From contig BSDZ01000079.1 in the NCBI GenBank assembly GCA_030268105.1, positions 3,772,001 to 3,836,000 of the forward strand: a stretch of DNA of 64,000 nucleotides, written 5' to 3'. The DNA is from Volvox africanus (Eukaryota > Chlorophyta > Chlorophyceae > Chlamydomonadales > Volvocaceae). The position numbers were made by a program, and so were the translations under genes. Below are positions 1 through 10,630 of this stretch, one piece after another. How positions within the stretch are numbered: position 1 is the first letter of the stretch; each line of letters begins with the position of its first letter. The notes under the pieces are model-generated. The model had not been told where the DNA came from, made no database searches, and was given only the letters and a program-made list of their open reading frames with translations.

Positions 1-1377
1 CACCCTGCCAGTCCAGGATCCGACTGCGTTGCGAGCAGGCAGCAGCTGCAGCAGCCTCCGGTAAGGGTTAATGCACCGCCACTCCGGTCAGCCACTGCTG
101 CTTCCTGGCCTTATGTGCCCTGTACTATCGAAAAGAAGCGTTTTGGCCGCCTAGCACAGAGGACGGCATGTCCCGGGCACACATCCATGGAGCCCTCATT
201 CGATGCTGCATAGCTCGATGCCTATCTTCCCTTCTTGTTGTCTACCTAAATGATTGATTACTACGGGATGCCCCAAATGTGATGCGGTCTCCGCTGCACA
301 CGCCACTCATATGGTAGGGTGCCTCGAAGAGACCAGACCGGTCCTCGTGGAAGTGGGTGCCCAGGACGGCCCACAGCCCTACCGTCACCCCTTAGTACAT
401 ATACCCGGGTAGCTGAGAGGGCCCTAATGCGCAAGTGGCGCGAAGAAATTCGTGGCAAAGGTGATGCTCACGTGGCAGCGAGTGGGCTGATCCGCATGCC
501 CTGGGTGTGGCTGCTGCATTGGTGCATATGTGTCAGACACTGCCATGCCATGCTGCACGAGTCCTGTGGCAACAACGCCGCCATGGAGGAGGCATGCAGC
601 TGAGAGGGGAGGCCGCCAGTCCTGGTAACAGCAGCAGCAGGAGCAGCTGCTTTCCAGCCGGTCCTTAGCGGGCTGCCTTAGTCCTCCATGATTGGGTCGG
701 CTGTGGTGGCCAGGTTCTGCCGTCAGAAAGGGTCGGGGGTGGCACTGTGCGCGGGAGATGGCACCTTTCGTCGTACAGTAGAGAGTCTGCGACGTGCTCC
801 TGGTCCTCATGGTTCTTCCGGGCCGCATACTCCTTCCACCAGTTGCACGAAAAGCTGGGACCGGTGGAGGTTACGGGGACTGTGAGATGTTCGTGCCGAG
901 TTTTTGCACACGGGAGCTTCCGGTCATACGCAACGTGAAATCCTCAGGCGGAAGGTGTGTGATGTGATGATGTAAGCTTTAACGCTAATATAGAGATTAA
1001 ACAAGCAGGCCCATCAATCCCCCCTGCAACATCGGTTATTGGTCGTACCGTGCTACAAGCAGCATGGGCAGCGTTGAACTGAGTCCCTTTACAAGTACGT
1101 TGGGTCCTATCCGGGCTGGTAATGGTGCCCCTAGCTTGTCATGTATCCAGCGCAATGAAATGAGAGCATAGCAATAAGTACGAAAGCCGGCGTCTCCCGC
1201 CTGCCCTTCCCTTCTTCTGTGCTAAATATAACAAGCACCCCAGTGCCTGCTCCACCCCGCATCTTGCCCCATTTCGGTCATCGGCCGTCACCACGACATA
1301 CACCCTAGTTCCACACCAGTTCGATAATTCATCGCTTAAGAGTTCCAGCTACCAGTCCCAATCCCTGCTATGTCCCA

Positions 1378-1413
<36 letters not shown>

Positions 1414-1499
1414 GTATGTATATATATGTATTTATATGCCCCTCCTCTGAAGTGAACCATCTTGAGAGCGTTATCGTCTCCTCTTAGATGGAGTTTCAT
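1..1499. other. No confident gene; left-edge intergenic or intronic DNA
   Basis: The first 60 bases are free of stops in more than one frame and end in a GTAAGG donor-like sequence, so the left edge could be the tail of an exon of a gene outside the window; this cannot be tested here. The rest has only short overlapping ORFs on both strands with no recognisable domain. A CA/TA microsatellite lies near 1379-1436. Confidence 0.4.
1379..1436. repeat. (CA)n followed by (TA)n microsatellite
   Basis: An uninterrupted CA tract of about 13 units runs directly into an imperfect TA/TATG tract. Compound dinucleotide arrays like this are common in volvocine introns and intergenic DNA. Confidence 0.9.
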
Positions 1500-1504
1500 C
1501 TTCA

Positions 1505-2345
1505 GCGGGTTTTGGCAGAGCGTTGGCTTTAAATTTTCACTCAAAAGTCATCAATGGCATCTGCCAAAGGAGCGGATTGTCTCAGTGATGCCTCAGGTTC
1601 ACAAATGTTATGGGTGGAATCACATCTTTCCCATTTGGTAAGGTACTCACGGCGAGTTTTACCTTTGCCCCCACGGATTGAGACATCCCTGTGGTCTACA
1701 ATGGCTTCAACCATGTAGTACAGCTCACCCTAATTAAGAGTGGTGATGGGGATTGTCGCTTAGTATCCTCCTTAAAAGGTTTGCCATGGAGCTGCTTAGC
1801 AGCTGCTAGTAGGCCATCCCGGGGGACATGACCTTTTTGGGTAGTGGTAATCCGGAAGAGGAACTCACGCTGCATGATTGAATCCACAGCAAGGAAGTTT
1901 TGAGTCGGGGGTACACAGTAAATATTGTCGGCCTGCTCTCCCACCTCCTCCAGCTTGTAGAATTCATGAATGCCTAAACATTGCAGCTGGAGACCAGTTG
2001 GAGACACATACTGTGAAACACAGGCGGTCTTGGATGAGCCCAACTGCCGCACCAATTTAGCATGTAATGTTCAATCAGGAATGGAGTTCAACATTAGTAA
2101 TTCCACTATACATGATAAGGAAATGGTAACTTGCAGCAGTTTGTGAGTCCTTCCAATTCTTACATTGAAAAAGCCACCTTCCTGGAGACGGTGGTGTGCA
2201 TAGCGCACAAAGGGGAGTGACACACGGAAGACCAGGTGTAGGCAAGAGTCAGGGGGTACATCGAATTTTACCGCCATGTCGCAATATGTGCGACAACTGT
2301 ATATGGGCCGATGAACTTAGGCATCAGCTTTTCCGTTTTTTTCAG
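1505..2345 (-). mobile_element. Decayed Ty3/gypsy (chromovirus-type) integrase C-terminus with chromodomain
   Basis: Read on the minus strand from 2345, the sequence gives the end of a Ty3/gypsy integrase: KLMPKFIGPYTVV, then after a frameshift VKFDVPPDSCLHLVFRVSL, matching the family's G-P-F/Y followed by L-x-P-x-x-x-x-H-P-V-F-H-V-S-L module. Further along (about 1700-1510) comes a chromodomain-like stretch, YYMVEAIVDHR ... REYLTKWE ... CEPEASL, as in integrases of the chromovirus clade. Stops and frameshifts between the pieces show the copy is dead. No LTR or reverse transcriptase belonging to it was recognised, so it is a 3'-terminal fragment. The region between the two modules is too degraded to read. 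Confidence 0.75.
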
Positions 2346-2724
2346 ATTGATGTTTCTAGTAATTACACCAGTTTTTGCCCAACCTTATAACACACAAGGC
2401 ACCGAGGAGAGTTGCATCCTGTTTTTGTCTGGATTGCCTGGATTGTGCAGCCTGGAGATTGTGCAGCCAGACAGTTCTTAGTGAGTTGAATTTGCTCATG
2501 CATGTTGGTTTGATATGTAGTATCCTGGGGTATCTATGGGTAGTGTCCAGGATGGTGGATGGTCATCGTCCGATTGGGCCTTTGTAGGCGGACACAACAG
2601 AGATGCAACAATGCTGCCAGCATTACCGATATTGTGACAACTGACAAATGTGCAGATTGAGCCGGCATATGTAGTTGATTAGCCATAATTGGCAATATTT
2701 GGTGTAATTCTATAAGTAGGGGCA

Positions 2725-3077
2725 ATACTCAAACGCCAACCGCTCCTTCTCTTGCACAAAGTGATGCTGCACATCGATGTGCTTGGAGTGATCCTACGTG
2801 ATTGGATTCCCGATCAGGCTTATCGTGCCCTGGTTATCATCCCAGATGTGCACTGCCTTGACGGGATAGCCTAAATCGAACATCAGCTTGCGCAAGGAGA
2901 TTGCCTCACGCGTCACGGAAGACGCTGACATGTATTCCGCCTAAACTGACAGCACAGCCGTTGTGGGCTGCAGACGGCTCTTCCAGCTCACAGCCCCACC
3001 GTGCAACATGAACATGTAGCCCGTGGTCGAGCGGCGGTTAACCCAGTCGCTTGCCCAGTCGGCATCAGCATACCCAA
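2725..3077 (-). mobile_element. Decayed Ty1/copia RNase H fragment (minus strand)
   Basis: Read leftward from 3077, the translation gives GYADADWASDW, RRSTTGYMFMLHGGAVSW, AEYMSAS, then REAISLRKLM, WDDNQGTISL and SKHIDVQHHFVQEK. These are the ordered hallmarks of the Ty1/copia RNase H domain: ADADWA, TGY..ML.GGA.SW, EAEY, E.LWLR.L, DNQ.AI.L, KHID...HF.RE. At least two in-frame stops interrupt it. The domain starts abruptly at its N-terminal ADADWA motif, so everything upstream in the element is missing. It abuts a second copia fragment in the opposite orientation. Confidence 0.85.
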
Positions 3078-3089
3078 AAATTGCTCACC

Positions 3090-3119
3090 ACGGCTGTACA
3101 TAATGCCGTGTACAGCCGT
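3090..3119. repeat. 10-bp inverted repeat at the copia-copia junction
   Basis: Arms acggctgtac (3090-3099) and gtacagccgt (3110-3119) are perfect inverted repeats around a 10-base loop. They sit exactly where the minus-strand and plus-strand RNase H relics meet, so the hairpin probably marks the inversion breakpoint. Confidence 0.8.
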
Positions 3120-3340
3120 ACCCTAACGTCGGATCACTTCAAACACATCGCTGTGCAGCATCACACTCTTTGTGCAAACCCTACGTGGCATTTGAGTATT
3201 GCCCGACGGAGAGCATGGTCACAGATATGCTGACTCAGCCTTTGCCAGAGGCACAGTTTGTGGAGTTCCGGCTCAGCATGGGAGTTCACTAAAGGCGTCA
3301 CATTGCCGAAGGCAGTGTTCTGTTCACGGGGGAGTGTTGA
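3120..3340 (+). mobile_element. Ty1/copia RNase H C-terminal fragment (plus strand)
   Basis: The plus strand encodes a second, independent copy of the end of a copia RNase H: SDHFKHIAVQHHTLC, then after a one-base frameshift AFEYCPTESMVTDMLTQPLP and EAQFVEFRLSMGV, the usual C-terminus (Y-x-P-T-x-x-M-x-A-D-x-L-T-K-P-L-P). It overlaps in content with the minus-strand fragment, so these are two copies with 3' ends pointing outward. A purine-rich tract (cacgggggagtg) followed by a TGTTG-like start near 3333 could be a polypurine tract and LTR edge, but no matching second LTR was found. Confidence 0.75.
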
Positions 3341-6054
3341 TGTTCAACCAGAACGACCGCCTACACCGGACTTGGTTCCTGAGCAAAGGGATCTCCAATC
3401 CCTAGTGACTGCGCTATCTCTGTCTATATCATGGTAAGGTACTATGTGGCGAACTCTTGGCTCTGTCTCCCTTGATACCTAAGGACGATTAACAATAATA
3501 TTTGCTATATGATTACATCAATGTTGCATGATCAGTGCACAAGTGTGGGAAGTGCGAGTTCAGGTGTGGTTACCGCAATAGGACAAGTTTGTGTACGCAC
3601 CACAGAATAAAAATATATGAGTATGCTTAGACTCACATTGATTAATATTTATATCTACACCATGGTTACAAAGGTATAAGCATAATTCGTGAGATGTATT
3701 ATATATACCTGTGTATATTGATAATATACTGCGTGCAAATATCGGTGATACGTTTGCTAGGGTTTATCACACTTGCAGATTGGGGATCTGGTGTGATATG
3801 TACCGCGTATTGATATCACGATTATAATGAGTATAAGGCGTGCAATGATGGCCGGGTAACGAAAGCTTTTGGCGAGCTCTAATCGGTCAACAATCAATAT
3901 TATTATATTGAGCTAAGGTAAGCTACATTTGGCCCAAGCCAAGTCTGAGCATTGATAGCCGGTTAGATGATGATTGCATGGACTTGGCGCTGATAGCCAA
4001 CACACCTGCATCTCATATTCTGGACTGTAAGTTGTGCGGCGTCTTCCCTTGGGGATAAATAGTCGCTTGCAGTACGACAAGGTGCAGATTGTCGGAGTGT
4101 TGTACTTTGAGATAAGCTCCAACAATAGAGGGTTCCTCTAGATGATTATTGATAGATCGGGCCGTATATGGACATTCGTGTACAGGATATAACCATAGCC
4201 ATAACCATGTACTGTATGTATGTACTGATGTACAGGATGTAATATATACCGTTGTATGGTGAGCGCCTTTATGACATTTAGTATGTTGAGGATAGAATGT
4301 CTTAGGAATATTATTAAGTATTGACATAGTCTGTTACAGCAACAGCAACATTGAGAGTGAAGTTCTGTCCCCAATCGATGGTTCATCAGCGCTTTCACTG
4401 AACGCCATGGAGCTAGAGCTGTGCCGGCAGGTGCATTTCAGCAGGTAATTTCATGTGGCAGCGACATGGGCAAGGGAGACGTGAACATGGAACGTGCTAA
4501 GAGTTTTGATTCAGATACTCGATGGCAGGAGAGGTAGACTCAAGGAGGCTCACCTAAACAAGGACTAAAACCGTACCGCAAATCCAGAGGCAGGCCGGGT
4601 TGCTGGGCTGGTCATGTAGGCGAACGAAAGAAAATGATTAGCCTTGAGCGCCTCAGCCCTTTGGGGCAGCGTTGCCAAGGCCATCCCACTCACCACCAGC
4701 CAGCGAGTTAGACCTTTTACCATGGCCAATGGGGTTAAGAACGAGAAGCTGATATCTATCTAGGTAACTCAGTCGTGCAATATTGCGATTTGCACTAAAA
4801 GGATGCACTCTACTACTCACTCGAGGTACCTCGTGAAGCATCATCACATACGCTGCGGCAAACCATCAGTGGTACATCAGGTTACACATCACTGGCTCAC
4901 AGCGATCACAGCCGTCAGCCCAAGGATTTCCTAATAATTAGTCATTGACATGATAATGGCAAAGGAGGGAAATCCCTGAAGACCCAATGAAAGGGAGTTT
5001 GGAGCGGTATGTGAGGCAAAGATCTACACGTGCTCTTTGTGGGGGAAAGCACAGGGTACGGAAGTGTCGACACGATTGATCCAAGGTGCATGTCACACTT
5101 CATTCAGTCAGGGAAAATGAAAAGGCCAATAGCCAGCCATAATGACCAGCAACATCTTGATTGTGTAACCAATTGTTGGCTCATTAAAGTTTTAGTTGGC
5201 CATCCAACCCATTTTCGAACCCAAACTACGTCTATGGATGTCTGTCTGTACTTGCAGGTCAAGATTGCAATCCGATGCATTGCGTCCTCAAAGCTGTGGC
5301 GTGGCAGCGGGTGCCCCCTGGCGCGGGCAAGTGTGGCCCAGCTTTTATCATGCTTTTATCGCCACTGTATTAGTCATACATGTACTGCCCACACACCAGC
5401 ACAATATCAAGGTGCAGAAGCACCCTGTCAGCATCTCGAGAGGCCTTTGCGGCTTTCAACTACTACAGCCACCCTTCCCGGCCATCCTCGGTCCAGCGGG
5501 CATTGTGAATGGGGAAATCGTAGACTCGCGTCACCACTGCAGTGGCGGTAATAATTGCCAGGCCCCGAGGGGTCGAGCGACTGAGGTGGAGAGCTAAAAG
5601 CTGTCCATGGAAAAAAAGCGGGACATGTAATGTAAAGTACAGGAATCGTACGATACAGCAAACAATGTGAGGATGGTGAATGCAAACCTAAAGCATGCCC
5701 GGAAATCTTATTGGCAGCAGCCATTGCTATTTCAGGATGGGACCTAATCGAAGACCTGATTGCACTTGACTTGGGAGGACTTGGTGTGACGGAACCCTGA
5801 CATGTGGATAGGATCTTGGGGGAGAGTGTCATTGTCGTAAAGTAGCTTGGACATCATCAACTGAAATTTGCAAATGGGGCACATGGAAAGGGTTGGATAT
5901 GGTCATAACATGAGTGCTTGAGCAGCCGGTAGAGGAGCTTAGGACGGGAGCTTATGCTAGTGGGCCATTTTTAAACAACAGGACATGCAGAAGGCTGGCA
6001 CCACATTTGCCAGTACGTGCAACATACGAACATGCTCGTGTATCAGAACCGTGA
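3341..6054. other. Intergenic DNA without a recognisable gene
   Basis: All ORFs are short, overlap on both strands and show no domain. 3600-4330 is AT-rich with short TGTATG/CATAACC-type repeats. A 173-codon open frame near 5030-5551 is overlapped by frames of similar length on both strands and shows no conserved motif; I do not call it a gene. Confidence 0.5.
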
Positions 6055-6433
6055 TGTAACAGCGCGAACGGCGCAGAAGCGCCTTATAGAGCGAAACTGA
6101 GTTGTCGGACTATGGCCTTTTGTGACAAGAACATAATTACATAATAATAGATTAATTACAATAGATCTAACGCATAGAACTTGAACAAGTCGCACGGAAC
6201 TACTTGCGAGCTTTCGTACAACCTTGTCGGTTGTAGAATGCGCGCCAGTTTTGAATAGACGTAAGGCCCCCTTACGAGCCAGGCAGCGCTATTTAACGCG
6301 CCGAATAATTGAGACAGATTCTTCCTCATCCCTTGTCAATAACTTACTATAATTAAGACTACGAGGAATCACCATCGAACCACGTGCCCTACGGCACAGT
6401 TACTCGGAGCTCGCCGATATAGCCTCTGTTACA
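6055..6433 (+). mobile_element. Solo LTR (379 bp) with perfect 5-bp target-site duplication
   Basis: The element begins TGTAACAG and ends CTGTTACA, the short inverted TG...CA termini expected of an LTR. It is flanked on both sides by CGTGA (6050-6054 and 6434-6438), a perfect 5-bp target-site duplication. No primer-binding site, internal coding sequence or second LTR lies next to it, so it is a solo LTR left by LTR-LTR recombination. A related copy in opposite orientation occurs at 40696-41129, with a nearly identical core around the shared gttgtagaatgcgcgccag motif. The strand given is arbitrary; only the relative orientation of the two copies is known. Confidence 0.9.
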
Positions 6434-6438
6434 CGTGA

Positions 6439-9400
6439 ATTCACTACAAACCTATTCTAGTAAGGCAAGTTAGGTATCCACTGGGGCAGTTCCTGGTTAC
6501 CCTCATACTCTGCAACAGCAGCCCAGCAGTACCAGTCTCATACCTCCGCCCTGTCCTTTCCCCCACGTCTACCACCGAGCTTTCAGTGATCAATTTTGGT
6601 CATCCTGCCAACTTTCTATAAATCGCTGATACCAACGACCCGCCACTTCATTACTGATCGCTTGCATTACCCACTGCCTCGCTCATGCCCCGACATTATG
6701 CAGGTAGGATTTACACATAGGAAACGTTGTGGGAGCAGGTGCAGTATGCGGGTGCATATCCGCGCCCTTCACACAGGCCCAGCTGCACGGCCTCATCAGC
6801 CCCCTCACCAGCCTCACCCGGCTGAGGAGCGGGCTGATCCGGGGCTCCCTTTAAATGCTGCCCTTACTGTTACTGGAGATGCCGGTGTCAGTGCTTCGCT
6901 GCTGCCCGGGTTGGGGAGTTCGGAGCAGGGTTTGCCGGCGACGGCACCTTTGGTGCAACGGGCCGAAGGCCAAGAGCCAACGGCACCGCAGCCTTCAATC
7001 ATGTGGTTCCGTTGGTCCCTGCTGGCCCTTAAATCGCGTGGTGAACTCCTTGCTTTTACTCACCGTCGTCTTGGTTCACAGTAGTCTCTCCCTCATAGAT
7101 GTGTGATGACGCACATCATCAGCATATCAGGACAACGAACCGGTAGCTGTCAAAACCTTGCCACGATGCGAACCTCAATCCCTGATGCGGCCCGTCTATC
7201 TGCCTTCCGCTCTGCGTACGCAGACGCCTGCAACAGCCGTCCCAACCAAGACCAAAGACACCATATTGAAATGCAACTACTAATGTTTGCTGAAAACCTT
7301 AATCCATTTGCCCCCGAGCTGCACCACCGGCATAGCCAGTACCATGACGCAAGACATTGAGAACCTGGACGGTTCCCAAGTTGACGACCCATGATGACTT
7401 ATTCCTGGTAGCCCCACAGTGATATGTCAATCTCGTGGCCACACACCCCGCGCTGGTCTGCACCCTCGAACACCACGCGGTGATGTGATGTGATGTAATG
7501 AAAACGACAACCTCGTGCCTATCCATGATTTAGTGTCGTGACCCAGCTGTACTCAGAAGCAAATATAGATACCACTGTGCCGGGAAGCGGCTGCTCTGGC
7601 GTGCCTCCTACCTCCCCAAGCCTGCAATAAACCCCGGGGATATGACCTCACCCAGGTTGGTGCCAGCGGGGGCAGCATTGGTAGGGGAATCTTGCAAACA
7701 CCGCCTTGGCACAAAGCAACTTAATTGGTAGGAAATACATAAACGAGAGAAGTTGGATCCTGTAAGTGAGCGCAAACGGTGCAAACTCCGCGCCCACGCA
7801 TAATGCAGTCGCGCACCCACGTCCATTGACGTTGATATTGACATTGACAATGACGCTCCCATCCAACACGTAAGACCCACGTAAATGTGAGCCGCTCCAT
7901 CTGGTTTCCCGTTCCAAGAAGTAGCCAGGACACTGCCATCGACCTAAGGACCCCTGGTGCACGCGCCTTGCGCCACAATAACATTTAAACAGCCGCCTTC
8001 ATCCATCCGAACGTGAATTTCATTACCCACCCCGGAATATGTAACCGCTGCTCAATCTCCATGGCAGCGCGATGATCCATCTCATGGCAGCGGAAAGTGC
8101 TGTAATTGGCTAGCTGTCTTGCGGCCCATGTATATCAGCTCATCACTTCACCAAGACTCCGCGCCACACGTGCACACAGCACAAGGAAACAGTTGGATTC
8201 ACCCAACAGGCCCAGAGGATCGTGCTGCATCTCGCACACACGCATTTCACAAACGTGTACACACACGTGGATCGTGTCTGTGTGTGTGCATGTGTTTTGC
8301 ACAACCTTCCACCACCATCGCGCCACATACCGCCATCCGGCGTCGTGGTAAATGCCCTCAGTGACCATCCGCGTATGTGCACTTGCCCCTTCAGCCTAAG
8401 GCAACACAAACACACTTGCCACCACGCACGAGCTGACACGTGTTGCTTCACCACGTTGCCGCATCTCTACCTCCCCCTTCCCCTCGCCCCCCCGCAGATC
8501 CTCCCCCGCATACCGCAAACGTTTTTGTACAACCCCCATCCCCCATGCTCATGATAATCTCAGCGCAATTTTGCACGTGGAAAATGGCCGGTCGCCCGTC
8601 TTGCCGTCTAAATGGCTATTCGGCCCTCCCGCACTTGCATGCCCCCACTTGGGCCCCATTCGACAAGACAATCAACAGCACGGGACTGCAGCGCTCGAGG
8701 ATCATTTACAAGCTGCCCCTATACGACGTGCCCCTGGCATCAAGTACCTTATACCTTATCAAATACGGTGGCCGCTGCTGTGGTGTAATAAGCTTCGGAA
8801 CCCGTGGGCCTCACAGCTGGGGTCCTCTCCAGCCCGAGACCCGTCTCGCAGAAAGGCAGATCACAAATCGGACACACCACCAAACGCGCTGTGACCAGAT
8901 GCCGCCCGCAGAAAAACGCTCTCAAGCCGCGTAAGTACCATGTGTACAGAATAAGCGAAGGTGATATGTGCAATCCGAAGGTGGTGTTGAAGATTGTGCA
9001 GTCCTTACCTAACCATGCACCTGCATCTCCTCGCTGCATCGCGCGCATTTGCGCATCAACTCCATGACCTACTTTGCGCAGCACTGATAGCACAATGCGT
9101 GCGGGACCATAAAACGCTTGCCATCCCGCATAAGCACCTTCCCGCAGAAAGGTCATCTACTCAGTCACGCAGCATCATGCCGGCTGGTGGGCACTCCTCC
9201 CTGGCCCCACCAGCTCTCCCGGCACCCGAAGCCAGCCAACGCAACTGCGACGCCTGATGAAGAGTTCAGGTGCGCGCACGCGCTGGATTCGGATACTGGA
9301 TGGCAAGGGGGCCAGTGGCTGCACCCGGATAGCACGTCACCGGCAAGGCACGGACATTCAGAGACAGGTCCTGGAAACTTTGTGGAGAGGACAGGGAGAA

Positions 9401-10630
9401 ACACGTAACACAGAACACAGAACACGAACGCCGTGCGGACAAGCCCTCCTCCATAGCGAAGGGGTTGATGGAGTGTAACGTGTTTCGTTCTCAAGCCGAC
9501 ACCGACATGCCAACTAAGTCCCGACCTTCCTATCGTTAAGCGGTGGACACGGCTGTGAGATGCGGGGCGCCATGCCTCACGTGATTCCCACTGATGTGCC
9601 GCCGCCAATATCACACTAGGCAGGCAGGCAGTTGCCTACCCCTCTTGTCGACAAATGAAACGTAACCAGAGCGAAACAACCCCCTCACGCCCCCAAACAC
9701 AAGTGCTTCGAAGTGAGCAGATGTAAAAGGGTTGGGCGACATGCCGAGCAAAGCAGAGCCGAGTCGAGCCGAGCTGGTCGTCGTCTAACTTGACTATATT
9801 ATAGTACATACATACATACATACATGCATACATACATAAACTGTGAGCACATGTTCATCCCCCCATAGCATGATTGGGGGCACAACCAGGATGATTTCTG
9901 CATGTGCAGTTCGTGACGTCCAAAAGATCACTGGACAACTTCGCACGTGCACGTGTGCAGCGGCGGTCCGAGAGCATCCGCAGCAGCGGCTGCTGCACAC
10001 ACCCATCACCCATCAACCCCATACACACACCAGTGGTCTGCCTTCAAGTCCTCTGCCCCCGTAAGCCCGTCCCAAGTCCTCAAACCCTCGCCATTCAAGC
10101 CACGCACTTCCTGCCAGGCCAAATGACTTCCAAATCGCTGCCTCATGCAGGGTCTGCGGGTACGGCATGCGGCGAACAAAGCTAAAATCCCGCACCAGCT
10201 GTCACCCGTAAACCCGCAACACCTCTATTACTGCTCCGGTCCCGGGAGCCTGGAACAAGCTGCGATCGAAATGGGCAGCAGCAGCGACCATGCAGGTGGG
10301 CCTCTAACTTTCCTTTCCCCCTAACGCCATTCTGTCATAAAGACACATAGGCTGCCAATAATTTAAATGCAGCACGCCTTGTGGGAGTTATCAGACCCCC
10401 CCCTCACCCCCTCACCCCTCCCCGCCTCTCCCACAGCCGAGATCACGAACCGATGTTGATATCTGATGGCTCACTTATTCCGCTGCGCGCCGTCTTTTAG
10501 TCCCATGCGGTCATCACACGCCAACCGTCCGTCGTAAGCGCCCGCAGGGGCATGACCGCATCACGCCATAAGGCCCCGCGACTGGCTGGACCCTTCCTGG
10601 ATCCCTTCCCCCACCCGCAGCCCATCGTGC
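6439..10630. other. Intergenic DNA; open frames without recognised domains
   Basis: Several frames of 80-160 codons exist (for example 6596-7084 plus, 8440-8934 plus, 8749-9156 minus), but each is overlapped by comparable frames, lacks convincing splice structure and matches no family I know. Three similar cgcagaaa segments occur at 8850-9150. A (CATA)n microsatellite lies at 9805-9838. C-rich tracts fill 10390-10430. No TGTAA polyadenylation signal was seen just downstream of the methyltransferase stop at 10631. Confidence 0.45.
9805..9838. repeat. (CATA)n tetranucleotide microsatellite
   Basis: About eight CATA units with one CATG interruption. Confidence 0.9.
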
